A stretch of 64,000 nucleotides of DNA from contig NZ_CAMEFG010000004.1 of NCBI RefSeq assembly GCF_945915435.1, positions 50,292 to 114,291 on the forward strand, written 5' to 3'. The position numbers and the translations under genes are program-made. This DNA is from an uncultured Paracoccus sp. GTDB lineage: Bacteria; Pseudomonadota; Alphaproteobacteria; Rhodobacterales; Rhodobacteraceae. The notes below the pieces were generated by a model that was given only the letters and a program-made list of their open reading frames with translations, was not told the origin of the DNA and searched no databases. This document shows positions 1 to 8,606 of the stretch, in pieces (the stretch's first letter is position 1; each line of letters starts with the position of its first letter).

Positions 1-68
1 CAACATTTGGGAACAGCAAACGGGTTCTGTCAACGGCTTCTCATGGGCGAAATGCCACGCATCGCCAT

Positions 69-812
69 TCAGCCCATGCGAAAGCCTTCGCCCAGGTAGA
101 CCTGCCGGACCTGCGCGTCCTCGACGATTTCCTGCGCGGTGCCCGAACGCAGCACATGGCCGTCGTGCAGGATATAGGCGCGGTCCACGATCCCCAGCGT
201 CTCGCGCACGTTGTGGTCGGTGATCAGCACCCCGATCCGGCGGCTTTTCAGGTCCTGCACAAGGCCGCGGATCTCGGCCACGGCGATGGGATCGACCCCG
301 GCAAAGGGTTCGTCCAGCAGCAGGTAGCGCGGATTCGAGGCAAGGCAGCGCGCGATCTCGGTGCGGCGGCGTTCGCCCCCCGACAGCGCCAAGGCCGAGG
401 CATTGCGCAGGTGCCCGATCGAGAAATCGCCCAGCAACTCCTCCAGCCGGTCGCGGCGGTGGTGGGGGTCGTCAAGGGCGACCTCAAGCACGGCCATGAT
501 GTTCTGCTCGACCGTAAGCCCGCGAAAGATCGACATTTCCTGTGGCAGGTAGCCGATCCCAAGCTGCGCGCGGCGAAACATCGGCAGGGCGCTGGCGTCC
601 TGCCCGTCGATCACCACCTGCCCGGCATCGGGCACGATCAGCCCGGCGATACAGTAAAAGCAGGTCGTCTTGCCCGAACCGTTGGGACCCAGCAGCGCCA
701 CCACCTCGCCCTGTGCCAGGTCCAGCGAGAAGTCGCGGATCACCAGCCGGTTGCGATAGCTCTTGCGCAGGCTGCGGACGACCAGCCCCTGGGCGGAAGC
801 CGCCGCCATCAT
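69..812 (-). CDS. lptB: LPS export ABC transporter ATP-binding protein LptB
   Basis: Cytoplasmic ATPase that powers lipopolysaccharide extraction from the inner membrane with LptF/LptG. The 247-residue protein has Walker A GPNGSGKTT (residues 42-50), the ABC signature LSGGERRR (near 143) and Walker B YLLLDEP, and it has the usual LptB length. Its start overlaps the end of lptA by 4 bases, so the two are probably translationally coupled. lptA, lptC and kdsD lie upstream on the same strand, which is the normal alphaproteobacterial order. The generic LivF-type ABC family is the alternative, but the neighbours make LptB very likely. Confidence 0.95.
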   Translation of the reverse strand: MMAAASAQGLVVRSLRKSYRNRLVIRDFSLDLAQGEVVALLGPNGSGKTTCFYCIAGLIVPDAGQVVIDGQDASALPMFRRAQLGIGYLPQEMSIFRGLTVEQNIMAVLEVALDDPHHRRDRLEELLGDFSIGHLRNASALALSGGERRRTEIARCLASNPRYLLLDEPFAGVDPIAVAEIRGLVQDLKSRRIGVLITDHNVRETLGIVDRAYILHDGHVLRSGTAQEIVEDAQVRQVYLGEGFRMG

Positions 813-1309
813 TGCGATCCCGGCTGGAAGATCGAGCGGACCCGGCCCGTGACATTCGCCCTGCCCGTGGCCAGGTCGACCTCGACCCGCTCACCGGCAA
901 GGACGTTCGCGCCCTGCGTCAGCACGACGTCGCCGGTCAGCACGACATTGCCGCCCGAAACGTCGTAATCGGCACGGGCGGCCTCGGCGGCGTCGGGACC
1001 GTTGACCAGCGTCACGTTGCCCTGCGCCCGCATGGCGCTGATGCGTTCCGGGCCGTCCTGCGCATAGGTCACGGTCACGCTGTCGGCGGCCAGCCGCATC
1101 TCGCCCTGGCCGATCAGCACATTGCCCGAAAAGGTCGCAAGGCCCGTTCCCTGATCGACCGAGAGATTGTCCGCCGTCACCTCGACCGGGGCGCCGACAT
1201 CGGCACGCTGCCCGAAGGAAACGCTTTGCGCGCTGGCGGTCAGGGGCGCGGACAAAAGCAGCGCGGCTAGGGCAAGGCGGGCGAGGGGCGGCATCATATC
1301 CTCTTGCAA
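809..1309 (-). CDS. lptA: LPS transport periplasmic protein LptA
   Basis: Periplasmic bridge protein carrying LPS from LptC to the outer-membrane LptD. The 166-residue product begins with a signal peptide ending near TASAQ, followed by an OstA/LptA-type beta-jellyroll. The typical segments VTADNLSVDQGTGLATFSGNV and the repeated 'GNV.L' strands are visible. Internal ATGs five and six codons in are alternative starts. It lies between lptC (30 bases upstream) and lptB (4-base overlap), consistent with one operon. Confidence 0.92.
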   Translation of the reverse strand: MQEDMMPPLARLALAALLLSAPLTASAQSVSFGQRADVGAPVEVTADNLSVDQGTGLATFSGNVLIGQGEMRLAADSVTVTYAQDGPERISAMRAQGNVTLVNGPDAAEAARADYDVSGGNVVLTGDVVLTQGANVLAGERVEVDLATGRANVTGRVRSIFQPGSQ

Positions 1310-1338
1310 GATCGGGGGACGGGCGGCGGGGCGCGGGG

Positions 1339-1920
1339 TCAGGGCTGGTATATCATCCGCACACCCCCGTTCAAATCAAGAACATGATTTTGCGAATTAT
1401 CCGGCATGCGACGCAGCGACATGCCGCCCGCTTCCAACTCGCCGAACGGTCCCTGAACATGGACGGGCCGGTCCGAGGTCACGACACCGTCGTCGGCACG
1501 GGCCAGGAATTCATCCGCCACCAGCCGCCAGCCGGTCGAGGTGGTCATGGTCACGTCCTGCGCCAGGCGGATCAACTGGCCCTGCTTTTCGCCCTCGCCC
1601 GCCGTCAGTTCGGCCACCAGCCCGTCGGCGGCGCGCAGGATCAGTTGCACCTGCGAGATCTGGCTGCGCCCCTCGGCATCGTCGGGATTGGCGGATGCGG
1701 CGGTCATCTCGATCTCGGTCCCGTCGCTGGCCACGCCCGCATAGCTGGGCTGGGTGATGACCGGGCGGCCCGCCAGTTCCTGCGGCGACACATCCGCGTA
1801 AGGCAGGGCCGAGCCATCCGAATCCGGGCGCGAGCTGAACAGGAAAAGCGTGGACAATATCGCCAGCGCCAGCAGGGGCAGGATCACCCGCAGCCAGCCG
1901 ACGATGCGGGTGCGGCGCAT
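1339..1920 (-). CDS. lptC: LPS export system protein LptC
   Basis: Bitopic inner-membrane protein that passes LPS from LptB2FG to LptA. The 193-residue protein has one N-terminal membrane anchor (about residues 7-28, VGWLRVILPLLALAILSTLF) and a periplasmic LptC-like domain (SQVQLILRAADGLVAELTA, then VTMTTSTGWRLVADEF). Its start codon directly abuts the stop codon of kdsD. The family diverges fast in sequence, so the assignment rests on architecture and position between kdsD and lptA. Confidence 0.88.
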   Translation of the reverse strand: MRRTRIVGWLRVILPLLALAILSTLFLFSSRPDSDGSALPYADVSPQELAGRPVITQPSYAGVASDGTEIEMTAASANPDDAEGRSQISQVQLILRAADGLVAELTAGEGEKQGQLIRLAQDVTMTTSTGWRLVADEFLARADDGVVTSDRPVHVQGPFGELEAGGMSLRRMPDNSQNHVLDLNGGVRMIYQP

Positions 1921-2865
1921 CTAGACCGCCCCGATCCGCAGGAAGTCGTGGATATGCAGGATGCCGACGGGGCGGCCGTCCTCGACCACGAAAAGGCTGG
2001 TGATCTTGCGGCCCTGCATTTCGGCCAGCGCGGCTTCGGCCAGCGCCTCGGGACCGATCGAGCGCGGGCCGCGCGTCATCACCTGCGCGGCGGTCTGATC
2101 CAGCAGGCCCTGCATGTGGCGCCGCAGGTCGCCGTCGGTGATGATGCCGGTCAGCCGCCCCTGCGCGTCGGTGACGCCGGTGACGCCGAAACCCTTCTGG
2201 CTGATGACCAAGAGCGCATCCGCCATCGGCGCGTCCTCGGCCACCAGCGGCAGGTCGCGGTGCATCATGTCGCCGACCTTCGACAGCCGCGCGCCCAGCT
2301 TGCCGCCGGGGTGGAAGGTGCGGAAATGTTCGGGCGTGAAGCGGCGATGCTCCATCAGCGCGACGGCCAGCGCATCACCAAGCGCCAGCGTCATCGTGGT
2401 CGAGGTGGTGGGCACGACGCCGGTGCCGCAGGCCTCGGGCGCGGGCGGCAGCAGCAACGCCACGTCGGACTGGCGCAAGAGCGTGGACCCTTCGCGCCCC
2501 GCGACCCCGATCAGAGGGATGCCGAAGCGCCGGGTATGGGCGACGATATCGGCGATCTCGGGCGTCTCGCCCGAATTGGACAGCACCAGCGCGACATCGC
2601 CTTGCGTGACCATGCCCAGGTCGCCGTGGCTGGCCTCGGCGGGGTGGACGAATTGCGCGGGCGTCCCGGTCGAGGCCAGCGTCGCCGCGATCTTGCGCCC
2701 GACATGGCCCGACTTGCCCATGCCCGACACGATCACCCGCCCCTTGGCCGCCAGGATCAGCGTAATCGCCTGGTTGAAGCTGTCGTCCAGGCCGGCGGCA
2801 AGCTGCGCCAGCCCCTCGGCTTCGGTGCGGATGACTTGGCGGGCGGTGTTCAGGTAAGCGTCCAT
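1921..2865 (-). CDS. kdsD: Arabinose-5-phosphate isomerase (KdsD/KpsF)
   Basis: Converts ribulose 5-phosphate to arabinose 5-phosphate, the first step to the Kdo sugar of LPS. The 314 residues contain an N-terminal SIS sugar-isomerase domain (SGMGKSGHVGRK near 47-58; HPAEASHGDLGM near 74-85) and two C-terminal CBS domains, which is the standard KdsD architecture and length. It is followed without a gap by lptC, linking Kdo synthesis to LPS export. It ends with a TAG stop. Confidence 0.93.
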   Translation of the reverse strand: MDAYLNTARQVIRTEAEGLAQLAAGLDDSFNQAITLILAAKGRVIVSGMGKSGHVGRKIAATLASTGTPAQFVHPAEASHGDLGMVTQGDVALVLSNSGETPEIADIVAHTRRFGIPLIGVAGREGSTLLRQSDVALLLPPAPEACGTGVVPTTSTTMTLALGDALAVALMEHRRFTPEHFRTFHPGGKLGARLSKVGDMMHRDLPLVAEDAPMADALLVISQKGFGVTGVTDAQGRLTGIITDGDLRRHMQGLLDQTAAQVMTRGPRSIGPEALAEAALAEMQGRKITSLFVVEDGRPVGILHIHDFLRIGAV

Positions 2866-2874
2866 CTGGGCAAT

Positions 2875-3510
2875 CTAGTGGTGGAAGATGTCGTTTTCAT
2901 CCCCCCAGCCCATCAGGTCCAGATGGGCGCGGGCGGGCAGGAAATCGAAACAGGCCTGCGCAAGGCCGATCCGGCCCTCGCGTTCCAGCCGCTTTTCCAG
3001 TTCGGCCTTGAGCGCATGCAGATGCAGCACGTCCGAAGCGGCATATTCCAGTTGCGCATCGCTGAGGTCGGCGGCACCCCAGTCGCTGGTCTGCTGCTGC
3101 TTGGAAATATCGACGCCGACCAACTCGCTCAGCAGGTATTTCAGGCCGTGACGCTCGGTATAGGTGCGGATCAGCTTTGACGCGATCTTGGTGCACCAGA
3201 CGGGCGCGGTGACGACGCCGAAGGCCGCCTCCAGCGCGGCGATGTCGAAGCGCCCGAAATGGAACAGCTTCAGCACCTTGGGGTCGGCCAGCATCCGCAC
3301 CAGGTTGGGCGCGCTGCGCTGTTCGCGCGCGATCTGGACCAGGTGCGCATTCCCGTCGCCCGATGACATCTGCACCAGGCAAAGCCGGTCGCGGCGCGGA
3401 TCGAGGCCCATCGTCTCGGTGTCGATGGCCACGACCGGACCCAGATCCAGATCGTCAGGCAGGTCGTTGAGGTAAAGATTGATACTCATGTCCGGCACCC
3501 GAGATTTCAC
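2875..3510 (-). CDS. rnd: Ribonuclease D, short form
   Basis: 3'-5' exoribonuclease of the DEDD family, acting in tRNA and stable-RNA processing. The 211 residues cover only the exonuclease domain: ExoI AIDTETMGLDP (near 29), ExoII FHFGRFDIAALE and ExoIII YAASDVLHLHAL. The C-terminal HRDC domains of enterobacterial RNase D are absent, which is usual for the short alphaproteobacterial proteins. It stops 9 bases before kdsD and is the likely first gene of the minus-strand run. A start six codons later (MSINLYLNDL) is also possible. Confidence 0.88.
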   Translation of the reverse strand: MKSRVPDMSINLYLNDLPDDLDLGPVVAIDTETMGLDPRRDRLCLVQMSSGDGNAHLVQIAREQRSAPNLVRMLADPKVLKLFHFGRFDIAALEAAFGVVTAPVWCTKIASKLIRTYTERHGLKYLLSELVGVDISKQQQTSDWGAADLSDAQLEYAASDVLHLHALKAELEKRLEREGRIGLAQACFDFLPARAHLDLMGWGDENDIFHH

Positions 3511-3797
3511 TTGCAGCCGTCTAACCCCATTTGCACCGCCTTCGCCAGCCCGTTTACGCGCCCCTTTTCACCGGCGAGGGCGCAGGGGCGGGCCGCACAG
3601 GCGAACCGTCGCCGAAAAATCACGGCGGGGCGAAGTTCTGGACTTTTTGTTCAAAAACCGGCCCACAGCGCCTAGAAAGCAGACCAATGATACCTTAACA
3701 CGACCCGCAGGCCGCCTGCCGCCCTCATTGTATTCGGGGCGCGCGCGGGAACGCCCGGCCGCCGTCCGAACCGTATCCTGACCGCAGGTATCGCCCC
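3511..3797. other. Divergent intergenic region between rnd and the glycosyltransferase gene
   Basis: About 290 bases separate the divergent rnd and glycosyltransferase genes. It must hold promoters for both directions. It contains an A/T-richer patch around 3640-3695 and a TATCCT hexamer at 3774-3779 that could be a -10 for the glycosyltransferase, but no well-placed -35 was found. No open frame here looks like a real protein. Confidence 0.4.
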
Positions 3798-6122
3798 ATG
3801 ACCGCACCTTGCCACCCGTCCACGCCCGGCCTTTCCCCCCGCAAGCGGATCGCCGTCTTCGCATCCTACAGCGAGGACGGCTATCTGCCGCCGCAGGTCC
3901 TGCCCTATCTGAAGGGGTTGCAGCCCCTGACCGACGCCATCGTCTTCGCCTGCGACAACGACCTGGCCCCCGGCGAGCGCGAAAAGCTGGCGCCATACGT
4001 CACCCACATCATCGCGGGCCGGCACGGCGAATACGATTTCGGTTCCTACAAGCGCGGCACCCTCTGGGCGCGCGACAACGGGTTGCTGGACGGGGCGGAC
4101 GACCTGATCCTGTGCAACGACAGCTGTTTCGGCCCGGTGGGATCGTTCCAGCCGATGTTTTCGCGGATGGAGGCGCGCGGGCTGGATTTCTGGGGCGCGA
4201 CGGACAGCCACCAGTTCAGCTATCACCTGCAAAGCTACTGGGTCGTGCTGACGCGCAAGGTCTTTACCTCGGACGCCTTCACGGGGTTTATCGAAGGCGT
4301 GACGAAGGAGGAAAACGTCCAGGCCGTCATTCAGAATTACGAACTTGGCATGACCAGGGTTTTGCAGGATGCGGGTTTCGAATGCGGCGCGATGGTCGAG
4401 AACGACCTGAAGGGCGTCCATCCGGACGACCCGACATATCAAAACATAACCATACTCCCCTTGCATACGCTGAAAAATGGTTCACCGCTTGTCAAAGTAA
4501 AGTCGATGATCTCATCGCGAACCAATACCGACGGGCAGAACCGCGTATTGGCATGGATGCAACAACATGATCCCGAGCTTTACGAGGTGATGGTTTCCGA
4601 TATCAACATTCAGCGATTCGAAGAAGCCGACGATGTCGCCTTTTCGATCATCATGCCAACCTTCAACCGGGCGTGGTGCATCGAGACCGCGATCCGCGCT
4701 GTGCTGGCGCAGACCCATCGCAATTACGAATTGATCATCGTCGATGACGGATCGTCGGACGGGACCGAGGCGCTGATCCGCGAAACCTTCGCCGCCGAAC
4801 TGGCCGAAAAGCGCATCCGCTATATCCCCCTGCCCGAAAATGTCGGGGTCTGCAATGCGCGCAATATCGGCCTGTCATTCGCCCGCAATCCCTGGATCGC
4901 CTATGCCGACACGGATAACGCGATGCGCCCCTATTACCTGACGATAATGGCGAACAAGACTCTTGAGGACCCCGACTGCGACGCGATTTATTGCAAGATG
5001 ATCCAGGTCAACAGCGGCCGCGTCATTGGCAGGCCCTTCGATCGCAACGAATTGCCCAAGCAAAACATTATCGACCTTGGCGTCTTCGTCCATCGCAAGT
5101 CGCTGGTGGGTCGTTTCGGCGGTTTCGACGCGGAAATGCGCAGGCTGGTCGATTGGGATCTGGCGATCCGCTACACTCGCCACAAGGATCCGTCATATAT
5201 GTCGATCATCGGGCTGGATTATACCGACGAAGAACATGAGGATCGGATTTCCGTCTCGGAATCCTTTCTCAAGGCTTATACCACAATCCACCTGAAACAT
5301 CAGCCCGAGCCAACCGTCTCGACAGTGATCCTGACCTACAACCACGAAAAATACATTGTCGAGGCGATCGAAAGCGCATTATCCCAGAAGGGGAATTTCC
5401 GGCACGAGATCCTGATTTCCGACGACGGATCGACCGATGGCACCCAACGCATCATCGAACGATATGCGACGAAACACCCCACGAAAATCCGCAATATCAG
5501 CCGGGGTGGCAATCATGGCATTTCCGAAAACTACCGCCATTGCTTCCGCGAGGCGGCAGGCGAGGTCGTCGCCGTGCTGGAGGGCGACGATTACTGGACC
5601 GACCCCGAAAAGAACCTGCGCCAGGCCGAACGCTTCCGCGCCGATCCCGAGGTCGTCATGGCCTTTTCGCGCATAGAGCTGCTGAACATGCAGGACGGCA
5701 CCCGCCGGACATTGCGGCGTCAGGACGGATTGCCGCCGGTCATCACCGGGCAACAGATCATTGACGACCAATTTCTGAACCCCATCGTCAACTTCTCGGC
5801 AACGATGTTTCGCAAGGATGTCATGACCGCCCTGCCCCGGCAGGCCTTCCTGCCCCGGCTCAGCGAAATCACCCTTGGCTTCCATCTGGACCGTATCGGC
5901 AAGATCGCATTCATCGACAAGGTCATGAGCGTCTATCGCCTGAACCCGGACAGCGTCTGGACGGGGGCCAGCCGGGAATCGAAGTTCGAGCAGGAAATCG
6001 GCATCCGCGAAAACGCCCTGCGCTTTGCCCGGCCCGCCTATCGCGGCGAGGTCCTGCGCCACCTGAACCAGAAACGATCCGAGCTTGAGAAGCTGCGCGC
6101 CAGCCAGACGAAGGTCGCGTGA
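3798..6122 (+). CDS. Multi-domain glycosyltransferase: RgpF-like domain plus two GT2 domains
   Basis: Predicted cytoplasmic polysaccharide or glycan-building enzyme of 774 residues with three parts. Residues about 15-240 resemble the rhamnan synthesis protein F family (KRIAVFASYSEDGYLPP, then YDFGSYKRG and LILCNDSCFGP). Residues about 280-470 are a GT-A fold family 2 domain (SIIMPTFNRAWCIETAIRAV, IIVDDGSSDGTEAL). Residues about 505-700 are a second GT2 domain (TVILTYNHEKYIVEAIESAL, ISDDGSTDGTQRI). Both DDGS nucleotide-sugar motifs are intact, so two transfer activities are plausible. The stop overlaps the start of the coiled-coil gene by 4 bases. Sugar and acceptor cannot be read from sequence. 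Confidence 0.85.
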   Translation: MTAPCHPSTPGLSPRKRIAVFASYSEDGYLPPQVLPYLKGLQPLTDAIVFACDNDLAPGEREKLAPYVTHIIAGRHGEYDFGSYKRGTLWARDNGLLDGADDLILCNDSCFGPVGSFQPMFSRMEARGLDFWGATDSHQFSYHLQSYWVVLTRKVFTSDAFTGFIEGVTKEENVQAVIQNYELGMTRVLQDAGFECGAMVENDLKGVHPDDPTYQNITILPLHTLKNGSPLVKVKSMISSRTNTDGQNRVLAWMQQHDPELYEVMVSDINIQRFEEADDVAFSIIMPTFNRAWCIETAIRAVLAQTHRNYELIIVDDGSSDGTEALIRETFAAELAEKRIRYIPLPENVGVCNARNIGLSFARNPWIAYADTDNAMRPYYLTIMANKTLEDPDCDAIYCKMIQVNSGRVIGRPFDRNELPKQNIIDLGVFVHRKSLVGRFGGFDAEMRRLVDWDLAIRYTRHKDPSYMSIIGLDYTDEEHEDRISVSESFLKAYTTIHLKHQPEPTVSTVILTYNHEKYIVEAIESALSQKGNFRHEILISDDGSTDGTQRIIERYATKHPTKIRNISRGGNHGISENYRHCFREAAGEVVAVLEGDDYWTDPEKNLRQAERFRADPEVVMAFSRIELLNMQDGTRRTLRRQDGLPPVITGQQIIDDQFLNPIVNFSATMFRKDVMTALPRQAFLPRLSEITLGFHLDRIGKIAFIDKVMSVYRLNPDSVWTGASRESKFEQEIGIRENALRFARPAYRGEVLRHLNQKRSELEKLRASQTKVA

Positions 6123-6772
6123 TGGCCGCGCCTCGCGCCGGTTCCCAAATGCTTGACCGCATCCGCGCGGGGTCTGATATTGTCCTTGGCCCTTCGCACC
6201 AGTTCGACCAGTCACGATTGAAAACGGAAACCCACCAGTTGCAGAACCCAGACCAGCGCGATTTCATCCCCGTCTCCGACCGCCCGGTCGAGGAACTCAC
6301 CCTCGAACTTGAAGACATGGCCCTGCAACTGACCCTGCTGCGCAAGGATCTGGCCGAGGCGCAAGAGGCCCTGTCCCACGCGCGGGCCGATGCGAAAACA
6401 CAGCGCGACAGCCTGGAAGAGGAAATCTCGGATTTCGTCGAACGCCTCGTGGACCGCGACAAGCGGATCATCGCGCTGAACCATCAGGTCCAGCAGATGA
6501 AGGCCGCCCCGAAGCCGGACCCGTCCCAGGACCGGCTGATCGAAAACCTGACCCATCTGCGCGACGAAAACAGGAAACGCGCCGTCCGGCTGCGCAAGCA
6601 GCTTGACCAGGCGCAAGAGGCGCTTGCCCAACAGCGCGCCGAAATCGCCAGGATGCAGCACCAGCACCAGGCCGACATCGCCGAGATCAGCAACGCCTAC
6701 CTGTCCAGCACCTCATGGCGGATGTCGGCGCCGGTCCGCGCGCTCGGCCGCCTTTTGCGGCCACGCGGGTAA
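6119..6772 (+). CDS. Coiled-coil protein with glycosyltransferase-type SWR tail
   Basis: Hypothetical 217-residue protein, translationally coupled to the upstream glycosyltransferase (ATGA overlap). Residues about 55-195 are rich in Glu, Gln, Arg, Leu and Ala in heptad-like order and should form a long coiled coil. The C-terminus reads SSTSWRMSAPVRALGRLLRP. This matches the short 'S.SWR.TaPLR' motif often seen at the end of GT2/GT4 surface-glycan glycosyltransferases. There is no catalytic motif. It probably acts as a scaffold or chain-length partner for the glycosyltransferase, which is inference from coupling and tail motif. Confidence 0.7.
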   Translation: MMAAPRAGSQMLDRIRAGSDIVLGPSHQFDQSRLKTETHQLQNPDQRDFIPVSDRPVEELTLELEDMALQLTLLRKDLAEAQEALSHARADAKTQRDSLEEEISDFVERLVDRDKRIIALNHQVQQMKAAPKPDPSQDRLIENLTHLRDENRKRAVRLRKQLDQAQEALAQQRAEIARMQHQHQADIAEISNAYLSSTSWRMSAPVRALGRLLRPRG

Positions 6773-6786
6773 CCCGCGCCACGCCG

Positions 6787-6806
6787 CTTTCCGGCCCGGC
6801 GGAAAG
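6787..6806. terminator. Hairpin between the glycan genes and the T6SS cargo module
   Basis: A 7-bp perfect stem CTTTCCG/CGGAAAG encloses a 6-base loop just after the coiled-coil gene. A smaller hairpin CGCGGG-TAA-CCCGCG overlaps the coiled-coil stop codon at 6764-6778. There is no T-tract, so it is at best a weak or Rho-assisted terminator. It marks the boundary before the DUF4123 genes. Confidence 0.4.
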
Positions 6807-6840
6807 GCCGATCACCTTAGCAACTGCTTGTATCAGGCCC

Positions 6841-7665
6841 ATGAACGACCCTTTCCAGACCTTGCACCCGCCCCGGCGCCCCTGGCTGATCGACGCCGAG
6901 ACCCTGCCCCCCGGCACCACGATGCGGATGCGGATGGCCGTGCTGGCGCCGACGTCCAAGGCGGCCTTGCGGATCGCCGGCGAAAGGGCGCGCGTGCTGG
7001 ATCACCGGCCCGCGACGGGTGCGGCGCTGGACGAAGAGGCCGCCCTGCTGTCCCGGCTGGACGCCGCCAATCCCGTGGCGTCGGGTGCCGAACGTTTCGC
7101 GAGGGTCGGGGACGCCGCGCTGATCGCCCCCCTGCATGTGCGCGCAGCAGCGCCGCCGCCTTCGGATGCGCGCGGCTTCGATGCGCTGCCGGGCGTCCTG
7201 CTGCCATCCAGGGATGAGCGCGTGTTCGCGGTGCTGGACGGGGCCGGCATCTTCGGGCTGCCCGAGATCCTGGCGCAATCGGGCCTGGATGCACGCTGCC
7301 TGTTTCAGGGCAAGGCCGCAAGGGATCACGCCGATGCCGCCCCGTGGCTGGTGGAACTGTCGGCGGACAACGCGACGACCAGGCGGCTGCTTCGGGCGGA
7401 AAGGGCGCTGAAGCACGGGCTGTTCCTGACCAGCCCGGTATCGCTGGACGGGTTGTGGCGCCACCTGCGGAAATTCACGATGCTTGCCGATCCGGCGACG
7501 GGGCGGCACGTGTTCTTTCGTTTCTACGACCCGATGGTGTTCCGCACCCTGATCGTCAGCATGGCGCCCGGCAACATCGCATCCTTCTGCACGGGAACCC
7601 GCGCGATGGCGGCGATGGATATGGCGGGCGGATTCGCCGTCATCGCAAGGCAGGATGCGGCATGA
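6841..7665 (+). CDS. DUF4123 domain protein 1 (T6SS effector chaperone candidate)
   Basis: Predicted cytoplasmic adaptor that loads a type VI secretion effector onto its spike (DUF4123 = Tap/TEC family). The 274-residue product has an unassigned N-terminal part (1-120) and a DUF4123 domain from about 121: VFAVLDGAGIFGLPEIL, CLFQGKAARDHADAAPWLVEL, then the hallmark LRKFTMLADPATGRHVFFRFYDPMVFRTL. ATG at 6841 is chosen because upstream in-frame codons only overlap the previous gene. It overlaps DUF4123 protein 2 by 4 bases. The extra N-terminal domain could bind a different spike or cargo. Confidence 0.8.
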   Translation: MNDPFQTLHPPRRPWLIDAETLPPGTTMRMRMAVLAPTSKAALRIAGERARVLDHRPATGAALDEEAALLSRLDAANPVASGAERFARVGDAALIAPLHVRAAAPPPSDARGFDALPGVLLPSRDERVFAVLDGAGIFGLPEILAQSGLDARCLFQGKAARDHADAAPWLVELSADNATTRRLLRAERALKHGLFLTSPVSLDGLWRHLRKFTMLADPATGRHVFFRFYDPMVFRTLIVSMAPGNIASFCTGTRAMAAMDMAGGFAVIARQDAA

Positions 7666-8606
7666 CGGTCCGCTCGATCGCAGTGCCGGCCGCATCGAAC
7701 GCTTTTGGCCAGTTTCCGCGAAGAAACATGCCAGGGCCATTGGAGGCCGCGCTATTCGCCCCCGGCGCGCATACATACGCCATCATCGACGCGGCGCGCA
7801 TCCCCGGCTTCGATGCCGGGATCATGGCCGAGGGGCAGGAAACCGCCTGCCTCTTCGCCGGACAGGCCGAGCGGGACTTGGGATCCTCGGCACCGCATCT
7901 GTTCGCGCTGGACGCCAACTCGCGCCTGACCCGGCGGCTGTTCGATCCAAAAGGGCTTTGGGGCGCGCGCAGCCATGTCCTGCTGCGGTCGCCCCACGAC
8001 CTTGCAACCGTCCGGGCGCATCTGCGCCGCTTCACGCAGATCGCGGATGAGCGCGGCAAGCGATACTTCCTGCGCTTCTATTGCCCGGACGCGATGCCGG
8101 TCATCCTTGAGACGCTGGCCGACGACCCCGCACGCCTGCACCGCTGGTTCTTCCACCGCGGGCAGCAGGTGGTGGACGGTTTCTGGATACCAGATGCCGA
8201 CGCCAATCGCATGATCGTTCACGGTCCCGGCCCAGCAACGGCGGCGGATCATTCCCTGCCCTTCGTGCTGGATCAGACATATCGCGGTATCATGCGGGAA
8301 ATCGTGCGCAGGCGCTTGCTTCGGCGGGTGTCGCGGGCCGTCCTGCTGACCGAGGAAAACGCAGCCAGCCTGCCCGCGCGCGAATGGCGCGCCATCGTGG
8401 AAGGCAGCATCGACGCGGCATGGCGGGCGGGCATCGGGCCGGAACGGGCCTTCGCGCATATCGCGATGGCGGGGCTGGCGCGTGGCCGGGCCATGCAGCC
8501 GGATGAGATCGCCCGTGCCATCCGGCTGCCCGCCAGCCCCGGCGAACAGACCGAACGCGCGCACGATCTTGCCGCAACCCTTGGCAGAGGCGATAAGGAC
8601 AGATGA
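7662..8606 (+). CDS. DUF4123 domain protein 2 (T6SS effector chaperone candidate)
   Basis: Second predicted T6SS adaptor, 314 residues, start and stop both in ATGA overlaps with its neighbours. The N-terminal half is a DUF4123 domain: TYAIIDAARIPGFD, CLFAGQAERDLGSSAPHLF, then LRRFTQIADERGKRYFLRFY. The C-terminal half (from about 200) is an additional, mostly helical region that I cannot assign; it contains Arg-rich and Ala-rich segments. Being directly upstream of and coupled to the effector gene, it is the more likely cognate chaperone of that effector. Confidence 0.82.
   Translation: MTVRSIAVPAASNAFGQFPRRNMPGPLEAALFAPGAHTYAIIDAARIPGFDAGIMAEGQETACLFAGQAERDLGSSAPHLFALDANSRLTRRLFDPKGLWGARSHVLLRSPHDLATVRAHLRRFTQIADERGKRYFLRFYCPDAMPVILETLADDPARLHRWFFHRGQQVVDGFWIPDADANRMIVHGPGPATAADHSLPFVLDQTYRGIMREIVRRRLLRRVSRAVLLTEENAASLPAREWRAIVEGSIDAAWRAGIGPERAFAHIAMAGLARGRAMQPDEIARAIRLPASPGEQTERAHDLAATLGRGDKDR

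Noticed and set aside
1384..3180. Long plus-strand open frame antisense to lptC, kdsD and rnd
   Set aside because: His/Gln/Arg/Gly-rich product without motifs, lying exactly opposite well-recognised genes; typical of GC-rich codon shadows. Similar antisense frames opposite the permease, sugar ABC and RND genes were dropped for the same reason.
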